64,000 bases of DNA. Source: Prorocentrum cordatum (Eukaryota > Sar > Dinophyceae > Prorocentrales > Prorocentraceae). The stretch lies in NCBI GenBank assembly GCA_963575745.1, contig CAUYUJ010003880.1:445882-509881 (forward strand). Reading direction: 5' to 3'. The translations under genes and the position numbers were made by a program. Under the pieces are notes generated by a model. The model was not told the DNA's origin and did no database searches. It saw only the letters and a list, made by a program, of their open reading frames with translations. Shown here piece after piece: positions 1 to 10,576 of the stretch (its first letter is position 1; every line of letters begins with the position of its first letter).

Positions 1-89
1 GGGGGTCAAATCTCCGGTTTGGGGTCCTTTGGGGGGGGTTATGGGGGGGGAACCATCTCACACGCCTAGAGACCCACAAGGGGTCGGCG

Positions 90-416
90 GATTATGGTGG
101 TGATGGTGATACTGATGGTGCTGTGAATGATGGTTATAGTGATGACGAATGATGATGATGACGATGATGATGATGATGACGATGATGATGATGATGATGC
201 TGCTGCTGCTGCTGATGATGAGGCTTATGATGATTATGATGATGATAGTAATGATCATTAGTATGATGGCAGTGATGGTGATGATGACGATGATGATGCT
301 GATGATGATGTTGATGTTGACGATGATGCTGATAATGATGGTGACGCTGGTGCAGATGAATATGATGATGCTGCTGATGATGATGACGATGCTGATGCTG
401 ATGCAGATGCGGATGC

Positions 417-467
<51 letters not shown>

Positions 468-735
468 GGATGAGGATGAGGATGAGGATGATGAGGATGA
501 TAATGCAGCTGATGCTGATGCTGAAGCTGATGATGATGTTGGTGGTGATTGTGATGGCGATGATGGCGAGGAGAAGGAGGATGAGGAGGTGGAGCAGGAA
601 GGGGAGAAGGAGGAGGAGGAGGAGGAGGAGGAGGAAGGAGAAGGAGCTGGATACGGGAGGTTCAGACTTGGAGGAGCAGTTGTGATGTCGGCGACGACGA
701 CGACGACGACGAGGAGGAGGCGGAGGAGGAAGAGG
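90..735. repeat. GAT/GCT trinucleotide array grading into GGA/GAC array
   Basis: Nearly continuous imperfect GAT repeats occupy about 90-560, with GCT variants, then GGA-rich sequence to about 660 and a short GAC/GAG stretch to 735. Open frames on both strands here (poly-Met/Asp one way, poly-Ile/His/Ser the other) are products of the trinucleotide composition and are not called as genes. Confidence 0.95.
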
Positions 736-1111
736 AGGGACGCGGAGGTGAGCGAGTAGGAGGATGCCGACGAGGCGGAGCGGGGGCAGCAAGAGGGGGC
801 AGAGCATTGGGAGCAGGCGCCGCGTGGCCGAGGGGCGAGCGGGAGGACCCGGCAGAGCAGGAGGGCGGCCCTGCGGGGCGCGAGTCATTTGGGGGGGCGT
901 CGAGGGGGGGGGAGGAACGAAGGGCCCCTTGTGTCCGCAGGCCCCTCCCTCGTCGCCCCCCCGCGAGCTCGCCCCCCCCAGCCCTGCCCGCCGAGGCGCC
1001 GGCACGGGCCGCTCCCTCCGACGCCGCCGGCGCCGCCGACGTCCCGTCCCCGGACGTGCCAGGCGCCGCTGCGGCGGCGGCCAGGGCCGTCGCCGCCGGC
1101 CAGCCCTGGCT
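736..1111. other. GC-rich spacer, no gene seen
   Basis: The stretch is strongly GC-rich with several overlapping open frames on both strands rich in Arg, Pro, Gly and Ala. None has a recognisable motif, so I see only compositional frames here. Confidence 0.6.
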
Positions 1112-1264
1112 GGGGGGCCACACGCGAAGCCTACCCCTACCCCCCACGATTTCTGAGGGGGGAGGGTGGGGTTCACTTCGTCTGGGAGCTCCCGAGCGAA
1201 GTGAACCCCACCCTTGCCTTCAGAAATCGTGGGGGGTAGGGGTAGGGTTCGCATGTGGCCCCCT
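1112..1264. repeat. Foldback element with about 68-bp arms
   Basis: The left arm (1112-1180) and right arm (1197-1264) are reverse complements over nearly their whole length, separated by about 16 bp that are themselves partly palindromic (GGGAGCTCCC). The arms carry GGCCACA, CCTACCCCTACCCCCCACG and GGTTCACTTCG and their complements. This is a foldback or MITE-like element that could extrude a long hairpin; no transposase is associated. Confidence 0.9.
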
Positions 1265-1557
1265 ACTGGCCGCCGGAGCTCAGGAGAGGAGATCGCGGGC
1301 CCGAGAGGTGGACACCAACACCAAAATCGGCGGCGTGCCCCCACCGAGGGAAGAGGATCCCGACCTCGGCGATGGCGGTAGTATTCTTGGCTTCCAAGGT
1401 GACCGACGTATTACCACCAACACCGAAGTCGAGGATCATCTTCCCCCTGTGGAGGCAGCCCCCTGTGTTGGTGTTGGTGCCAATTTCTAGGCCTCCCAGG
1501 AAAATGTACCCATACCCCCGCCCCCTTTATGTCGGGGATGGACACAGCCCCCACTCA
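1265..1557. other. Spacer without a gene
   Basis: GC-rich sequence with short repeated words (ACCAACACC, CGGCGTGCC). Nothing recognisable. Confidence 0.5.
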
Positions 1558-1725
1558 GACACGTCGATTCGTGAGTTGCCCGTGTTCGGTTCTCGAGTGG
1601 TCGCCGCGGCCGTCGTTTTCCAGGCTTGGGCCCGCCAGGTTGAGGCCCGAGGCCGTTTTCACGAAGCCACGTCTAAAGAAAGGGGTTTCTGTCCATCCCC
1701 GACATTAGGCCTCCTAGGATGAAGT
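1558..1725 (+). repeat. Dispersed repeat, copy 1 (related to 18738-18890)
   Basis: The segment starts GACACGTCGAT and contains GGCCGTTTTCA. The same order of words (GACACGTCGAT, CGCGGCCGTC, AGGCCGTTTTCA) recurs at 18738-18890. Both copies lie beside short inverted-repeat elements of one family, so this may be a fixed part of a larger mobile unit. Confidence 0.6.
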
Positions 1726-1893
1726 CGGGCCTGTCCCTCTATCCCTCTATAGGAGGGAAATCCAAACAATAATCAACAAATCGTATGGGGACGTTTTTGT
1801 TGACTACTTGTTTGCATTTTGGAGTATTCTTCCAGTGCTTCCAATTTTTCGCCCAAAACCCCCCTGTAGGAGGACGTGCCCGACCTAATGGTA
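1726..1893. mobile_element. Short non-autonomous element with terminal inverted repeats (MITE-like), copy 1
   Basis: The left end reads AGTCGGGCCTGTCCCTCTA and the right end TGTAGGAGGACGTGCCCGAC, an imperfect inverted repeat of about 20 bp around an AT-richer core of about 125 bp. The same termini bound elements at 18168-18482 and 18492-18583. No coding capacity is seen; mobilisation in trans is an inference. Confidence 0.65.
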
Positions 1894-2990
1894 GCGGTAT
1901 CGGTACCTGTTGGTCGGCCCATGAACGGGCCAGGAGGTCCTCAAGGATGCGGCTTTGCAGAGTGAGGGAGGGTGGATCGATCTCTGGGAGGACGGGATGG
2001 AGAGATGGGCGGAGGATGGGGAATTGAGGGGGCGGGTGAGGAGGATGAGCAGGATTTGGAGGATGTAGGACCCGACTAGGTATGCCCAAGATGCATCAAC
2101 AATGCTGAAATAAACCATCCCTTTTCGAAGCCCCCATCCACATATCTCCCTGCAGATTTTTCTTCTCACTACAAGAAGCGCTCCCTGAAATTGAAATACC
2201 TGCCATTCAGGCGAGAGGCCCGGGCTGAACAATAAAGCGCCTTGCAAATTCGAGCGTGCGATCAAGAACTCGATCAGGCTCCATCGTCGAGTTCATCGAG
2301 GGGTCCAAAGATCTGTCCGCGTTGAAAAAGGACCGCACCAACCGATGCAAGTATTGCATAAGTTTCAACTGCATGTCGCTGGCCCAAACGAAGTCTGAAG
2401 CGATAGACTCATGTCGAAAAGGACTCGCCCTACACCAGTGCAGCTTTAATACTCCAAAAAGTTATTGCACTGGGGTGTCTTACTTGCTTTCTACGGAATT
2501 GGGCCTGCGATCAGGCTGGCGGCTATGTCGTCGCCGTCGTCGCGCCGTCGCCGCCTCGTCGCCGCCCGTCATCTGGGCCTCCGTGTCGGTCTGGCGGTAA
2601 TGTCTTCGCCGACGCCGCCCCGTTGCCGCTTTGTCGCCGTCCGACTGCTCGGCCACATGGTTTCCCCTTTCCAGAAGAATTCGGGTCTACCCCCCCGGGT
2701 TAAGGGGTCACCTTGTTGTACCACAATTTGCATTCGATGTTGCCCCATAGTGCACCCGATATAAGATTCCATGCCATCCCAACCAGGACGGTATTACCCC
2801 CCGTCGTTTTCGCCAAATAAAATGCGAGCGCAGCTTCGCTCATCAGGAACCAGCAGCTTTCAATAATCCTTTGCAAAGAGCCGGGCGAAGTACACACGCG
2901 CGCGTCGTCGCGCGCGCACGCCAGATCATTAAAGAGCCGGTTTGTTTCCTAAGGCGAGTGTCGAAACAACGGATGTATACTCATGGGACA
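1894..2990. other. Unassigned stretch, no gene recognised
   Basis: Mixed-composition sequence holding only short open frames of 60-126 codons, none with a recognisable motif. A CGCGCG-rich patch (alternating purine-pyrimidine) lies at about 2897-2920. Confidence 0.5.
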
Positions 2991-3075
2991 GATCGATATT
3001 TATATATACACATATATATATACATATATATATATATACACAAACACATATTATATATATATATATATATGCGTA
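2991..3075. repeat. TA microsatellite
   Basis: About 80 bp of TATA/TACA alternation. Similar TA-rich microsatellites occur at 4890-4980 and 10962-10996. Position alone gives no reason to call it a promoter. Confidence 0.9.
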
Positions 3076-4139
3076 AACACGCATAGTTTCGTAGCACGGA
3101 TTTTCAGAAACCAAACACTCGGTCGCACGTGTTCTTGCGAGTTGTTCAGAGAACTACTAGGTTTTCCAGTATAGGCATAACATGCAACTAGCGTGTTTCG
3201 CGCGCGCACGTCGGAATCGTTCGAACGCGTTTGATATTTGGTCGCGTGCTGTTGCAAGCAGCCTCTGCTGCATATACGGAAACGTGCACGCGCGCGCGAC
3301 CTCGCGCGCGCATGCCGATACACCAGATTAAGAACATGTGGGTTCCCAACTACAGTTTTCAAAACAGCCTGCGCTCGCGTTCGTGCGAATTTGGGATTCT
3401 GCTAAGCTGGCCTCTCGCGCCGCATGCCGTAGTCGTTCGATTGGCCTTGCGCGCGTCAAGTAATTCCACGAGGGCCACTCGTGCGCGTCGGCCACGCGCG
3501 CATGCCCATTTTTCTTTCTACAAACTTCATCGTCGACGCGATGACATCCACATCTTTGCCGGCGGGCGTGATCAACATCATTTTCATCGCCACCATTGCC
3601 ACCACCGTCGTTATTCGCACAATCGCGTCTACCGTTGACGGCGTCGCCATGATACCGCGACCAGCCCACTCACCGACTTGCAGTGAAGTGCCCGCTGAAA
3701 AGTTCCCAGCGGCCAGCGCCACCGCAACCGCGTCGGGCGCGCCAAACTAGCTGGCCGCTGTGTGCGCGAGCGTGCGCGGGCTAGCAGTCCCGCAGAGATG
3801 TACGAGCCAACGCCAGTCACCCATCGAAATCGCCGCTGCATGGGTTGTGCAGACCAAGTTGCTGGTGGGTGGCTGGGATTTTTGCAAAAACATGTACTGT
3901 GCCAATTTGCCTGTGACGAAACAGTTGCACCACATAGATTGCACCACATATGTTGCAGCGCATACTTTACACCACGTTGATTGTGCTGCATCAGTTGCAC
4001 AACGTATCGTAGGTGAGGGGGTGAGATCGAAGTGGAACGGAGAGCCCCCCTACCGGGAAATCGATTTCGGTTTCGTGTTCGTGCGTGCCGTGCGTGCGGG
4101 CGAGGCGAACCTGCGTGGGCGGGCGAGAAGAAAGTCTCC
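3076..4139. other. Unassigned stretch with Z-DNA-prone CG runs and GTTGCACCAC words
   Basis: It holds two CGCGCG-rich patches (about 3286-3312 and 3483-3502) and, at 3925-4005, repeated GTTGCACCACAT-like words that recur at 4800-4860 and 11130-11165. No gene is recognised. Confidence 0.5.
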
Positions 4140-4365
4140 TGTGGCTGAGGCGCGGCCGGACCAAATGATTCTCCGCCGGGCGGCCGGTGGCGCGCGGTGT
4201 CCCGCCGGTGTCCCGCCGGTGTCCCGTGTGGCTGAGGCGCGGCCGGACCAAATGTCTCCCTTCGGGCGGCCGGTGGCCCGCGGTGTCCCGCCGGTGTCCC
4301 GCGGTGTCCCGCGGTGTCCCGCGGTGCCCCGCGGTGTCCCGCCGGTGTCCCCCGGTGTCCCGCGA
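4140..4365 (+). repeat. CGGTGTCCCG decamer array inside a two-copy repeat of about 90 bp
   Basis: GTGGCTGAGGCGCGGCCGGA occurs twice (about 4140 and 4229), each followed by CGGTGTCCCG decamers; the second tail carries about eight decamers up to 4365. The array runs directly into the GAT array. Confidence 0.85.
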
Positions 4366-4368
4366 TGG

Positions 4369-4420
<52 letters not shown>

Positions 4421-4740
4421 GATGATGTGGATGATGACATGATGATGATGATGATGGTGATGGTGATGGTGATGGTGATGCGGATGATGACGCTGTTGAT
4501 GATGCTGGTGCTGATGCTGATGGTGATGCTGATGATGTTGATGATGATGATGCTGATGATGATGAGGACGATGATGATGATGATGATGATCGAGTGAGAT
4601 CGAGTGTGAAATAGATCGAGTGAGATCGAGTGATATCGATTGTGAGATCGATTGTGAGATCGACCGAGGGAGATCGATCGAGCGAGACCGATACTGAGAT
4701 CGATAGTGAGATCGATAGTGAGACCGATCGAGTGAGACGT
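4366..4740 (+). repeat. GAT array followed by GATCGAGTGA-type tandem repeat
   Basis: Imperfect GAT/GGT trinucleotides run from 4366 to about 4590, then about 130 bp of short tandem units related to GAGATCGAGTGA and GATCGATTGTGA. Open frames crossing it are low-complexity. Confidence 0.9.
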
Positions 4741-5008
4741 TGGTTCCTCCCCCCCGAACCTCCTTATCACCCGAAGGGTGGTCGTATAGGTATTGTACCA
4801 CGGAGACAGCACAACATGGGTTGCACCACGCTGGCTGCACAGCAGGATTGCTCCACATACGTTGAAGACTGTACATGCGCACGCATGCACCTATATACAT
4901 ATATATATATATATGTGCATACGTCTATGTGTATGTATGTGTTTGTGTGTGTATATATACATACCAATGTGTATATCTAGCTCCGTCACAAGATTGTGCA
5001 TCTGTGCA

Positions 5009-5178
5009 GGGAACAGTGAGTGCACGCCCCCCCGCGCAGGGCCTGCGACGCAGGGGCCCAGGGCGGCCCAACAAGGCGAAACCCCAAAAGGCCCGAGACC
5101 GTGGGGGAGGGACTTCCCCTCCAGAGCTCAGCGGGGTTCGAGAAATATCGAGCCAGCATCGTCATCTCTGCGTGGTGA
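5009..5178 (+). repeat. 5' terminal direct repeat (LTR) of the copia element
   Basis: From GGGAACAGTGAGTGCACG to CATCTCTGCGTGGTGA the sequence aligns collinearly with 10577-10747, including CCCGCGCAGGGCCTGCGA, GGCCCGAGACCG and GCCAGCATCGTCATCTCTGC. The pair brackets a collinear copia gag-pol, so they are taken as LTRs about 170 bp long. Similarity does not extend outside these limits. Divergence is large, so the insertion is old. A primer-binding site may lie at 5186-5200 (GTGGGATATCGAACC), but I cannot match it to a tRNA by eye. Confidence 0.75.
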
Positions 5179-5229
5179 CAGGGCCGTGGGATATCGAACC
5201 TTCCGTAAGAGGCTCGTGCCGCCCGCGCG

Positions 5230-5835
5230 GCGTGGCGGCCGATGGCTCCACTGCGAAGGTGCAGCTGCTGGATCCCCGTGGAGTTGGAAAGGTGCCGACC
5301 TTCTCTGGCAAGCGGGAGGACTTCGAGAACCGGGTTTTCCCGCTCAAGGGTTACTGCAGGTTGCGCGGCTGGACGGCGGGCGTGGAGATGGCCAGGGGCG
5401 CGGCGAAAACGCTCGGGCCCAGAGGATCCGGGCGAACGGGCGTGCCAGCCAGCAGCAGTTTGCACCTCCAGTTGGCGATCGCCGCGAAGGGCACGGCGCA
5501 GAGCATCGTGAACTTGTGCCCGCGGGGTGATGGTTTCGAGGCGAAGGGGGGGCTGCGTGGCGAGCGGCGTGGATGAGGAACGCGGTCAGATGCACCGGCA
5601 GATCCTGGCGCCGCTCTGGTGGAAGGAGCGCGCGGGCATGGAGCGCTTCGCGAAGGTCCTGCTTGCCTGGGGCGAGCTGATCTCGCGCTACGAGCGCGCC
5701 GCGGGCAAAGAGGTCACGCGGGACATGGAAACGAGCGCGATCATGGCGCGCGCCCCCGGCGACGCGAAGGCGATGTTTCGGCCGGCGCAGAGGGGCGCGC
5801 GGAGCGACATCACGGCTGCATCTTCGAGGCGGTAG
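5230..5835 (+). pseudogene. gag: copia gag (capsid-like), frameshifted
   Basis: Coding similarity begins at about 5230, with no obvious start codon, and includes FSGKREDFENRVFPLKGYC, an N-terminal gag motif typical of copia elements with a UBN2/Retrotran_gag-like domain. After FEA (about 5543) the frame shifts; the protein resumes with VDEERGQMHRQILAPLWW and KVLLAWGELISRYERAAGKE up to a stop at 5835. The product would be the capsid that packages element RNA. One frameshift breaks the domain and composition matches the surroundings. The family call rests on remembered copia gag sequences and synteny with pol. Confidence 0.7.
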
Positions 5836-5937
5836 TCGGCCAAAGTGGCGCGATCGCACAGCCGCCGATGGCGGGCGTGGGAAAATGCAACATGGGCGTT
5901 GGCGCGGCCTCGACAGGCGGCAGGCGGCAAGGGCGAA

Positions 5938-6260
5938 GACAAGCGCCAGATCTACGGAAAACCGAGCCACGCTGCCCAGGATTACAATCGGCGAGACAGG
6001 GAGAAGTCCACTGGCGACGGCATAACGCGAGGCGCTGGAGGCGGTGGCAAGATAGGTTGCAGCAGGGGCAGCGAGGGCAACAGGGAAGGGCAGTTTCGCT
6101 GGGATGCGCGACTATTGCCACAGAGCGGGCCACAAGAAAGCGGGCTGCTGGAAGCGCGTGGCCCGCGTGAAAGCGAAGAACAACGCGGCGATCGAGCAGG
6201 GGGGCGCAGAACCGAAGCAGACGCCCAGATCGAGTTCGCCGGCAACGACGAGCGCGAGAT
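5938..6260 (+). pseudogene. Nucleocapsid region with two CCHC zinc-knuckle remnants
   Basis: Two C-x2-C-x4-H-x4-C positions are recognisable. In the first (5947-5985) the H and spacing remain (YGKPSHAAQDY) but all three cysteines are replaced: CGC (Arg), TAC (Tyr) and TAC (Tyr), each one transition from TGC. In the second (6106-6150, CHRAGHKKAGC) only the first cysteine is lost, again as CGC. A basic linker with Lys/Gly/Arg surrounds them. Such knuckles bind element RNA in gag; the first could no longer hold zinc. The two lie in different frames. Confidence 0.65.
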
Positions 6261-7194
6261 CTGAGACGACGACCACCTACACTGCGCGGCGATGCGGGCA
6301 GACCTGCGACGAAGAGCCTTGCGCGATGGACGTCGACGGAACCGGCCCCGTGGCGTTGGGCGCGGTTGGCGTCTGTCGCGCGGACCCGCCCTCTCTTGGC
6401 GAAGGGTGCGTTCGGAAGGCAGGCGACGGTTTGAAGCTGCTGGGCGCGCAGAAGGTGGACGCCCACATGGACTTTATCGCGGCGGTGCCGATGGCGGTCG
6501 GCGGCGACAGCGAGCGGGCGAAGTTGCTGACGGCGGACTTCAGGCTCGGCGACGCGATGTCGGAGCCGACCCCGTCGCTGCTCGAGGTGGCGGGCAAGGG
6601 CGCGGAGTTCTGCCCAGAGCGAAGTCAGGCATGCGCATGCGCCAGGCGGCGACCTCAGCGAGAACATCGCGCTCACCGCGCGCGTCAACGCGCTGGGCGT
6701 CAACGCGAAACCCTCCAAGTCGAAGACGGAAGCGCGGGAGTTCGCGGCGAGCGCGAACTCCGACGCGCAGCGCGTTGAGGAGAAGTCCGTTCCATCGCGC
6801 GGGGCCGCAGGCAGTGGCGGGCCCGCGGCGGCAGCGGCCGGGCCTAGACCAGCGCTGTCGGCAGGGGCAGCAGCAGTAAGAGGAGGGTCGGGCACGCGAG
6901 CATTTCTCGCGGCAGCCAGAGCTACAGCGCGACGGCCAAGTGATCGCGCTGTCTCCCGGGGGCCGCGCGGAGGACGCGCGAGCGAGGTTGCGGGAGCTGG
7001 GGCCGTTGATCTACGGCAGGAAGAACGAGCGGTGGACCAGTCTCAGCGACGCGGGGCGAAGGATCACGGCGCGCCGCGACAATATGAAGGCGTTGGAGCC
7101 TCGGGCGCGAGCGGTCCGCCCAGGTGGCGCCTGCGATCGCGCCGCGGCAAGTTGCCGTGCCAGCGGGGCCAACGCTTGAGGGGGGGGCAGCCCG

Positions 7195-8016
7195 CAAGTT
7201 GCAGCACTTGGCGAGCGCCGAGAGGCGCGAGGCCTGCGCGCGCGGCAACGGGGCCACTAAGCCGCACAAGACGGTCACCTCTGATCAGATGAACGCGGAC
7301 AAGGCTCAGATCACCGTGGACTTCTGCTCCTTGAAGACCAACAGCGATTGGGCCGAGGATGTCGACGAGGAGCCACTGGCAGCGGGCATCTTCGCGACGA
7401 CGCTTGTGATGGCGGACAGTGGCGTGGCGATGTTCGACGCGATCCCGACGCCGACGAAAGCGTTTACCGACTGCGCGGTGGCGGGCGTTGCGGCTTCATC
7501 GAGGGCTCGCGCCCGACGACCGCGGGCATCGCGACGGACGGCGAGCCGACCATTTAGATTTTGGTGGAAGCAATGCGAAAGAAGCTGAGCAAGAACGCCA
7601 AGCAGGACGGGCGAATCAGGGCAACCAGACAAACAAAAAAGTCAGAGCACGAGCGCCATCGAGGCGCGCATCATACGGTTGCAGTCAAAGACGGGGGGAC
7701 TTACAGGCTCGACAAGGAGAAGCGCTGCGGCATGAAGATCTCGGCGGACGCGTCGACCTGGCGATGGATTGCGCGCTGCGTGAGCTGGGCGACTTCAACA
7801 TTCGAGCCGAGAGCCGGTGCGGGGGCATTTCAGCAGGCAGCCTACGGATCAACTTACCACGGCGATTTTCTCCCGTTTGCGGAATTCGCGAGACCACGCG
7901 AGGCAGGTCACGGCGGCGACGCTGAAGCGCGGTGGCGAGCCGAGCATCGCCGAGGGCATCTGGATCGGGGGCACAAGGAGAAAGGCGACCATCTGTTTCT
8001 GACGCCAGCAGGTTAG
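7195..8016 (+). pseudogene. copia integrase, frameshifted and with an internal stop
   Basis: The zinc-binding end survives as CARGNGATKPHK (one cysteine of the expected C-x2-C). The core follows: QITVDFCSLK with the first catalytic Asp, then ADSG and IPTPTKAFTD. After a frameshift near 7480 comes GIATDGEPTI with the second Asp, a TAG stop at 7555-7557, then LVEAMRKKL, MKISADASTWRW and AAYGSTYHGDFLPFAE. The conserved C-terminal motif GIWIGG...HLFLTPAG ends near 8010. The product would insert element cDNA into the chromosome. The frameshift and stop make this copy non-functional. Confidence 0.75.
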
Positions 8017-8295
8017 CATCGCGCCAGGGCCTGCAGGAGGCTGGGGCCTGCGCCGCGAAACGACGCGAAGTTTCCGAGGGCGGTCGCGGTTTTACCATGG
8101 GAAGCGCGGAGCGCCGAGCCGTGCAAGCTGCAACCGCGAATGCAGAGGCCCCTGCCCACGATCGCTCTCGCGGCGGCAGAGCAGACGGCTAAGGCAGAGG
8201 CGTAAGCAGCAGCAGCAGCAGCACCCGGTGGAGATGAACAGACGCGGGCGCCAGAGCAGGTTTCGCAACCAGCAGCAGAGGAGGCGCACGACTAC

Positions 8296-9330
8296 TTGAA
8301 CCGGCGACGACGGCAGGATCCGGAGCAGGAGCTGCAGCGGCAGCAAGTCCAAGCGGAAATGGCGATGGCGGACGACGCGCCACTACCCACCGAAGTCAAA
8401 ACCGACCAGCTGATGACCAAGACTTTAGCTCACTTAACAAGCGATAGGCGCCTGGGAGCGATCTCGCTCGACGGCCCTGTCGACTGCTGCGTTCTGGACA
8501 GCATGAACACGGCGGCCTACGTCGCGGCCGGCGGCCTGGGCCCAGCGGGGGAATTCAAGGGCAAGCGCGAGGCGTTGGAGGTGCTGGCGCGCTACGGCGC
8601 GCACAGGGGCATCCCGAGGCGCGAGAGCTGGAAGTTCAAGATGATCAAGGCGTGCTTGGAGCCGCAGACGCGGGAGGGGCGTGCAAGTGCCGGCACGCGG
8701 CGCAGGAGTTCATGTGGGAGGAGCAGCGGGGCGACGCGTTCGCAGCGAGCTTTTAAGCACAGACGAGCCGACCGGCGCACTTCGTCCGCGTCGACGAGGA
8801 GCCACGGCGCGTTCATTGCGGACGGCGCGAAGGTCTAATCCCAGGCAGACGAGACGGAAATGGTGCGTGGAGCCACCTGCCGAGTACCTGGTGATCCTGG
8901 CGGAGTTGGGGAGACCGACAGACGTCGCGTGGGCGTTGGAGACGATGCTGCCAGGACAGCGCGCGGCTGGCGCTGGCTGGGTGGATAAGGCGGCGAGGAC
9001 CTTGAAAGGCGAGGAATTTGGGCGACGCGAGTTCCAGACCCAGTTCTACGACCACAGGGGGGAGGAGGTCCTGATGGAGGTTCGCGCGGATGACTTCCAC
9101 GGCGAGGGGCGCGCGAAGAAACGGGATGGCGCCGTCGCGCGGCTGTGGGAGGTCGACCTGAAGGCGACGCAAGTTATTGGGAAGGGACGCTGCTCCTGCC
9201 TGAATCGCGACAGGCCCAGGCGCATGAGCTGGGGCGCAATGCCCCTCCCGAGCGCAGAGCACACCGTGGACCTGGTATGCGCGATGTGCATCGACGTAGG
9301 AGGGGCCGACCTGGGGTCCAGAGCTGGGCG
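8296..9330 (+). pseudogene. copia reverse transcriptase (RVT_2 type), frameshifted
   Basis: The N-terminal part is open in one frame (8296-8700): LPTEVKTDQLMTKTLAHLTS, GPVDCCVLDSMNTAAYVAAG and GIPRRESWKFKMIKA. After frameshifts the palm region continues from about 8868 with EPPAEYLVILAELGRPTDVA, LPGQRAAGAGWVDKAAR and the catalytic block MEVRADDFHGEG. The expected motif is V-D-D; here it reads A-D-D (codons 9086-9094), so the Asp pair is kept but the preceding residue differs. LKATQVIGKGR and LPSAEHTVD follow. The fingers/motif A part (about 8700-8867) is scrambled by indels. Confidence 0.75.
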
Positions 9331-9471
9331 AGATCGAGACGGCAATGCACCGCAGCGACGTGGGCATTTCCCCTCGCGTTTCCCCCGACAGAGCCGACGT
9401 CCAGAGGGGCGAGGGGCTGCTGGCGAGCGGGCCCGAGCCAGCCGACGGAGTGCGACGGGGCGCGCTTGGTT

Positions 9472-9941
9472 AAGCTAGCGAGGTACCTGCAGCAGGCGAA
9501 GATATACGGAGTGCTGCTCAAGAAGCCGGTGGTGACATATCCCGGCGAGGTGAAGATGCATATGCGCGCGGACATGTACGTCGCGACGTGCAAGACCACG
9601 AGGAGAGCGATGACATGTGGGATCGCAAAGCTGGACGGGTTTGCATGTCTCGGCTTTCGCAAGGCGCCAGGGAGCCCAGACCACATTGTCAGTGGAGGTG
9701 GAGTTCTACAGGGCGACCTCAGTGGCGATCGGTGGCAAGCTCATTAAGAACGTGCTGGAGTGGATGGGCTACAAGGTGACCTGGGAGCTGTCGGTAGACG
9801 CTTGGCAGAAGCGCCGCAGAGGCCATGCACAACCGCGAGAGCGTTGGCAAGGCGGAACGTCGTGATGTCCGAGCGCTGTGGATTCAGCAGGAGCGGAAGC
9901 ATAATGGCCTCAACGTGAAGATTGAGAGCGGCGAGACATGA
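9472..9941 (+). pseudogene. copia RNase H domain, frameshifted
   Basis: The domain opens with LVKLARYLQQAK and continues with RADMYVATCKTTRRAMTCG, corresponding to the copia DSDWAGC...TRRSTSGG block; the leading catalytic Asp region is altered. It then shifts frame to TLSVEVEFYRATSVAIGG (the S-x-x-E-A-E block) and again to AAEAMHNRESVGK and DVRALWIQQERKHNGLNVK before TGA at 9939-9941. At least two frameshifts fall within 470 bp. RNase H normally removes the RNA template during reverse transcription. Confidence 0.72.
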
Positions 9942-10335
9942 CGTACTGGACGTGGGACTCAAAACGCATCCTGTGGCGACTTTCGAGTACTTGCGAGACC
10001 CGGTGGACATTGTGGATTGCGCGGAGATGATCAAGCACGGGAAGCTGGAATTAATGTTGGTTGCAGCGAGCGCGAGTTGGGCAAGGCAGGGCCTGCATGT
10101 CACCGTGCTGACACACGGGGCGATCGCGAGTTTGGCGAGCACCTGCGAGCAGGACGTCTACGATGAGAGGCAGACCACCAGCCTGGTGGGAACGGTGATT
10201 CGCGACAGCTTCGATGAGAACGCGGTGGTGATCGCGGTGTTGCGCGCGGCGATGGCATTCGTGACTGGCCCGGCGCGCGGTGGGTTTTGCAAAGGCCCGT
10301 GGGCCCGCGCGAAAAAGAGCAAGGATATGAACTAA
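9942..10335 (+). pseudogene. C-terminal extension of copia pol after RNase H, with hydrophobic segments
   Basis: Joined to RNase H by a frameshift, this open frame reads DVGLKTHPVATFEYLRD, the usual copia post-RNase-H tail, then continues about 100 residues further. It contains two hydrophobic stretches (around LELMLVAASA and AVVIAVLRAAMAFV) and a basic tail (WARAKKSK) before a stop at 10335. Typical copia pol proteins end soon after the TKTHP-like motif. Membrane association of the extra part is an inference. Confidence 0.5.
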
Positions 10336-10576
10336 CATGGGCAATGTAGCCAAGCGCAGGCCGCCAACGATATTTATGTGAAGAAGAAAGACGGAGGCCC
10401 GACGACAGCTCAGAAGATGTCGCATTCGACGTGCGCGCACAAGTGGATGAGCGAAAACCCGGGTTTCGCGGCGCTGCCATCTACGAGACAGAACTGAGCC
10501 TGAGGCGACTGGCGATGAGATCCAAATCGCCGAGTTCGACGAGTGCGCCTGCCCCCAGGCGCCGCGAGGGCGCGCG

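Larger units (their letters stand above)
5179..10576 (+). mobile_element. Internal region of a decayed Ty1/copia LTR retrotransposon
   Basis: The segment between the direct repeats carries, in copia order on one strand, a gag domain, two CCHC knuckle remnants, integrase, an RVT_2-type reverse transcriptase and RNase H. Integrase before reverse transcriptase is the Ty1/copia order (Ty3 elements have the reverse). All three forward frames are used in turn, with stops inside domains, so no intact polyprotein remains. The protease is not confidently located; it should lie at about 6300-7100, where a long collinear frame is open but I see no clear D(S/T)G motif. Confidence 0.85.

Noticed and set aside
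58-1344. Very long open frame on the minus strand through the GAT array
   Set aside because: It is poly-Ile/Ser/His from trinucleotide repeats plus GC-rich filler; no domain or codon signature.
2991-3075. TATA-rich tract as a promoter
   Set aside because: It is a dinucleotide microsatellite with no downstream gene, and dinoflagellates do not rely on a classical TATA box.
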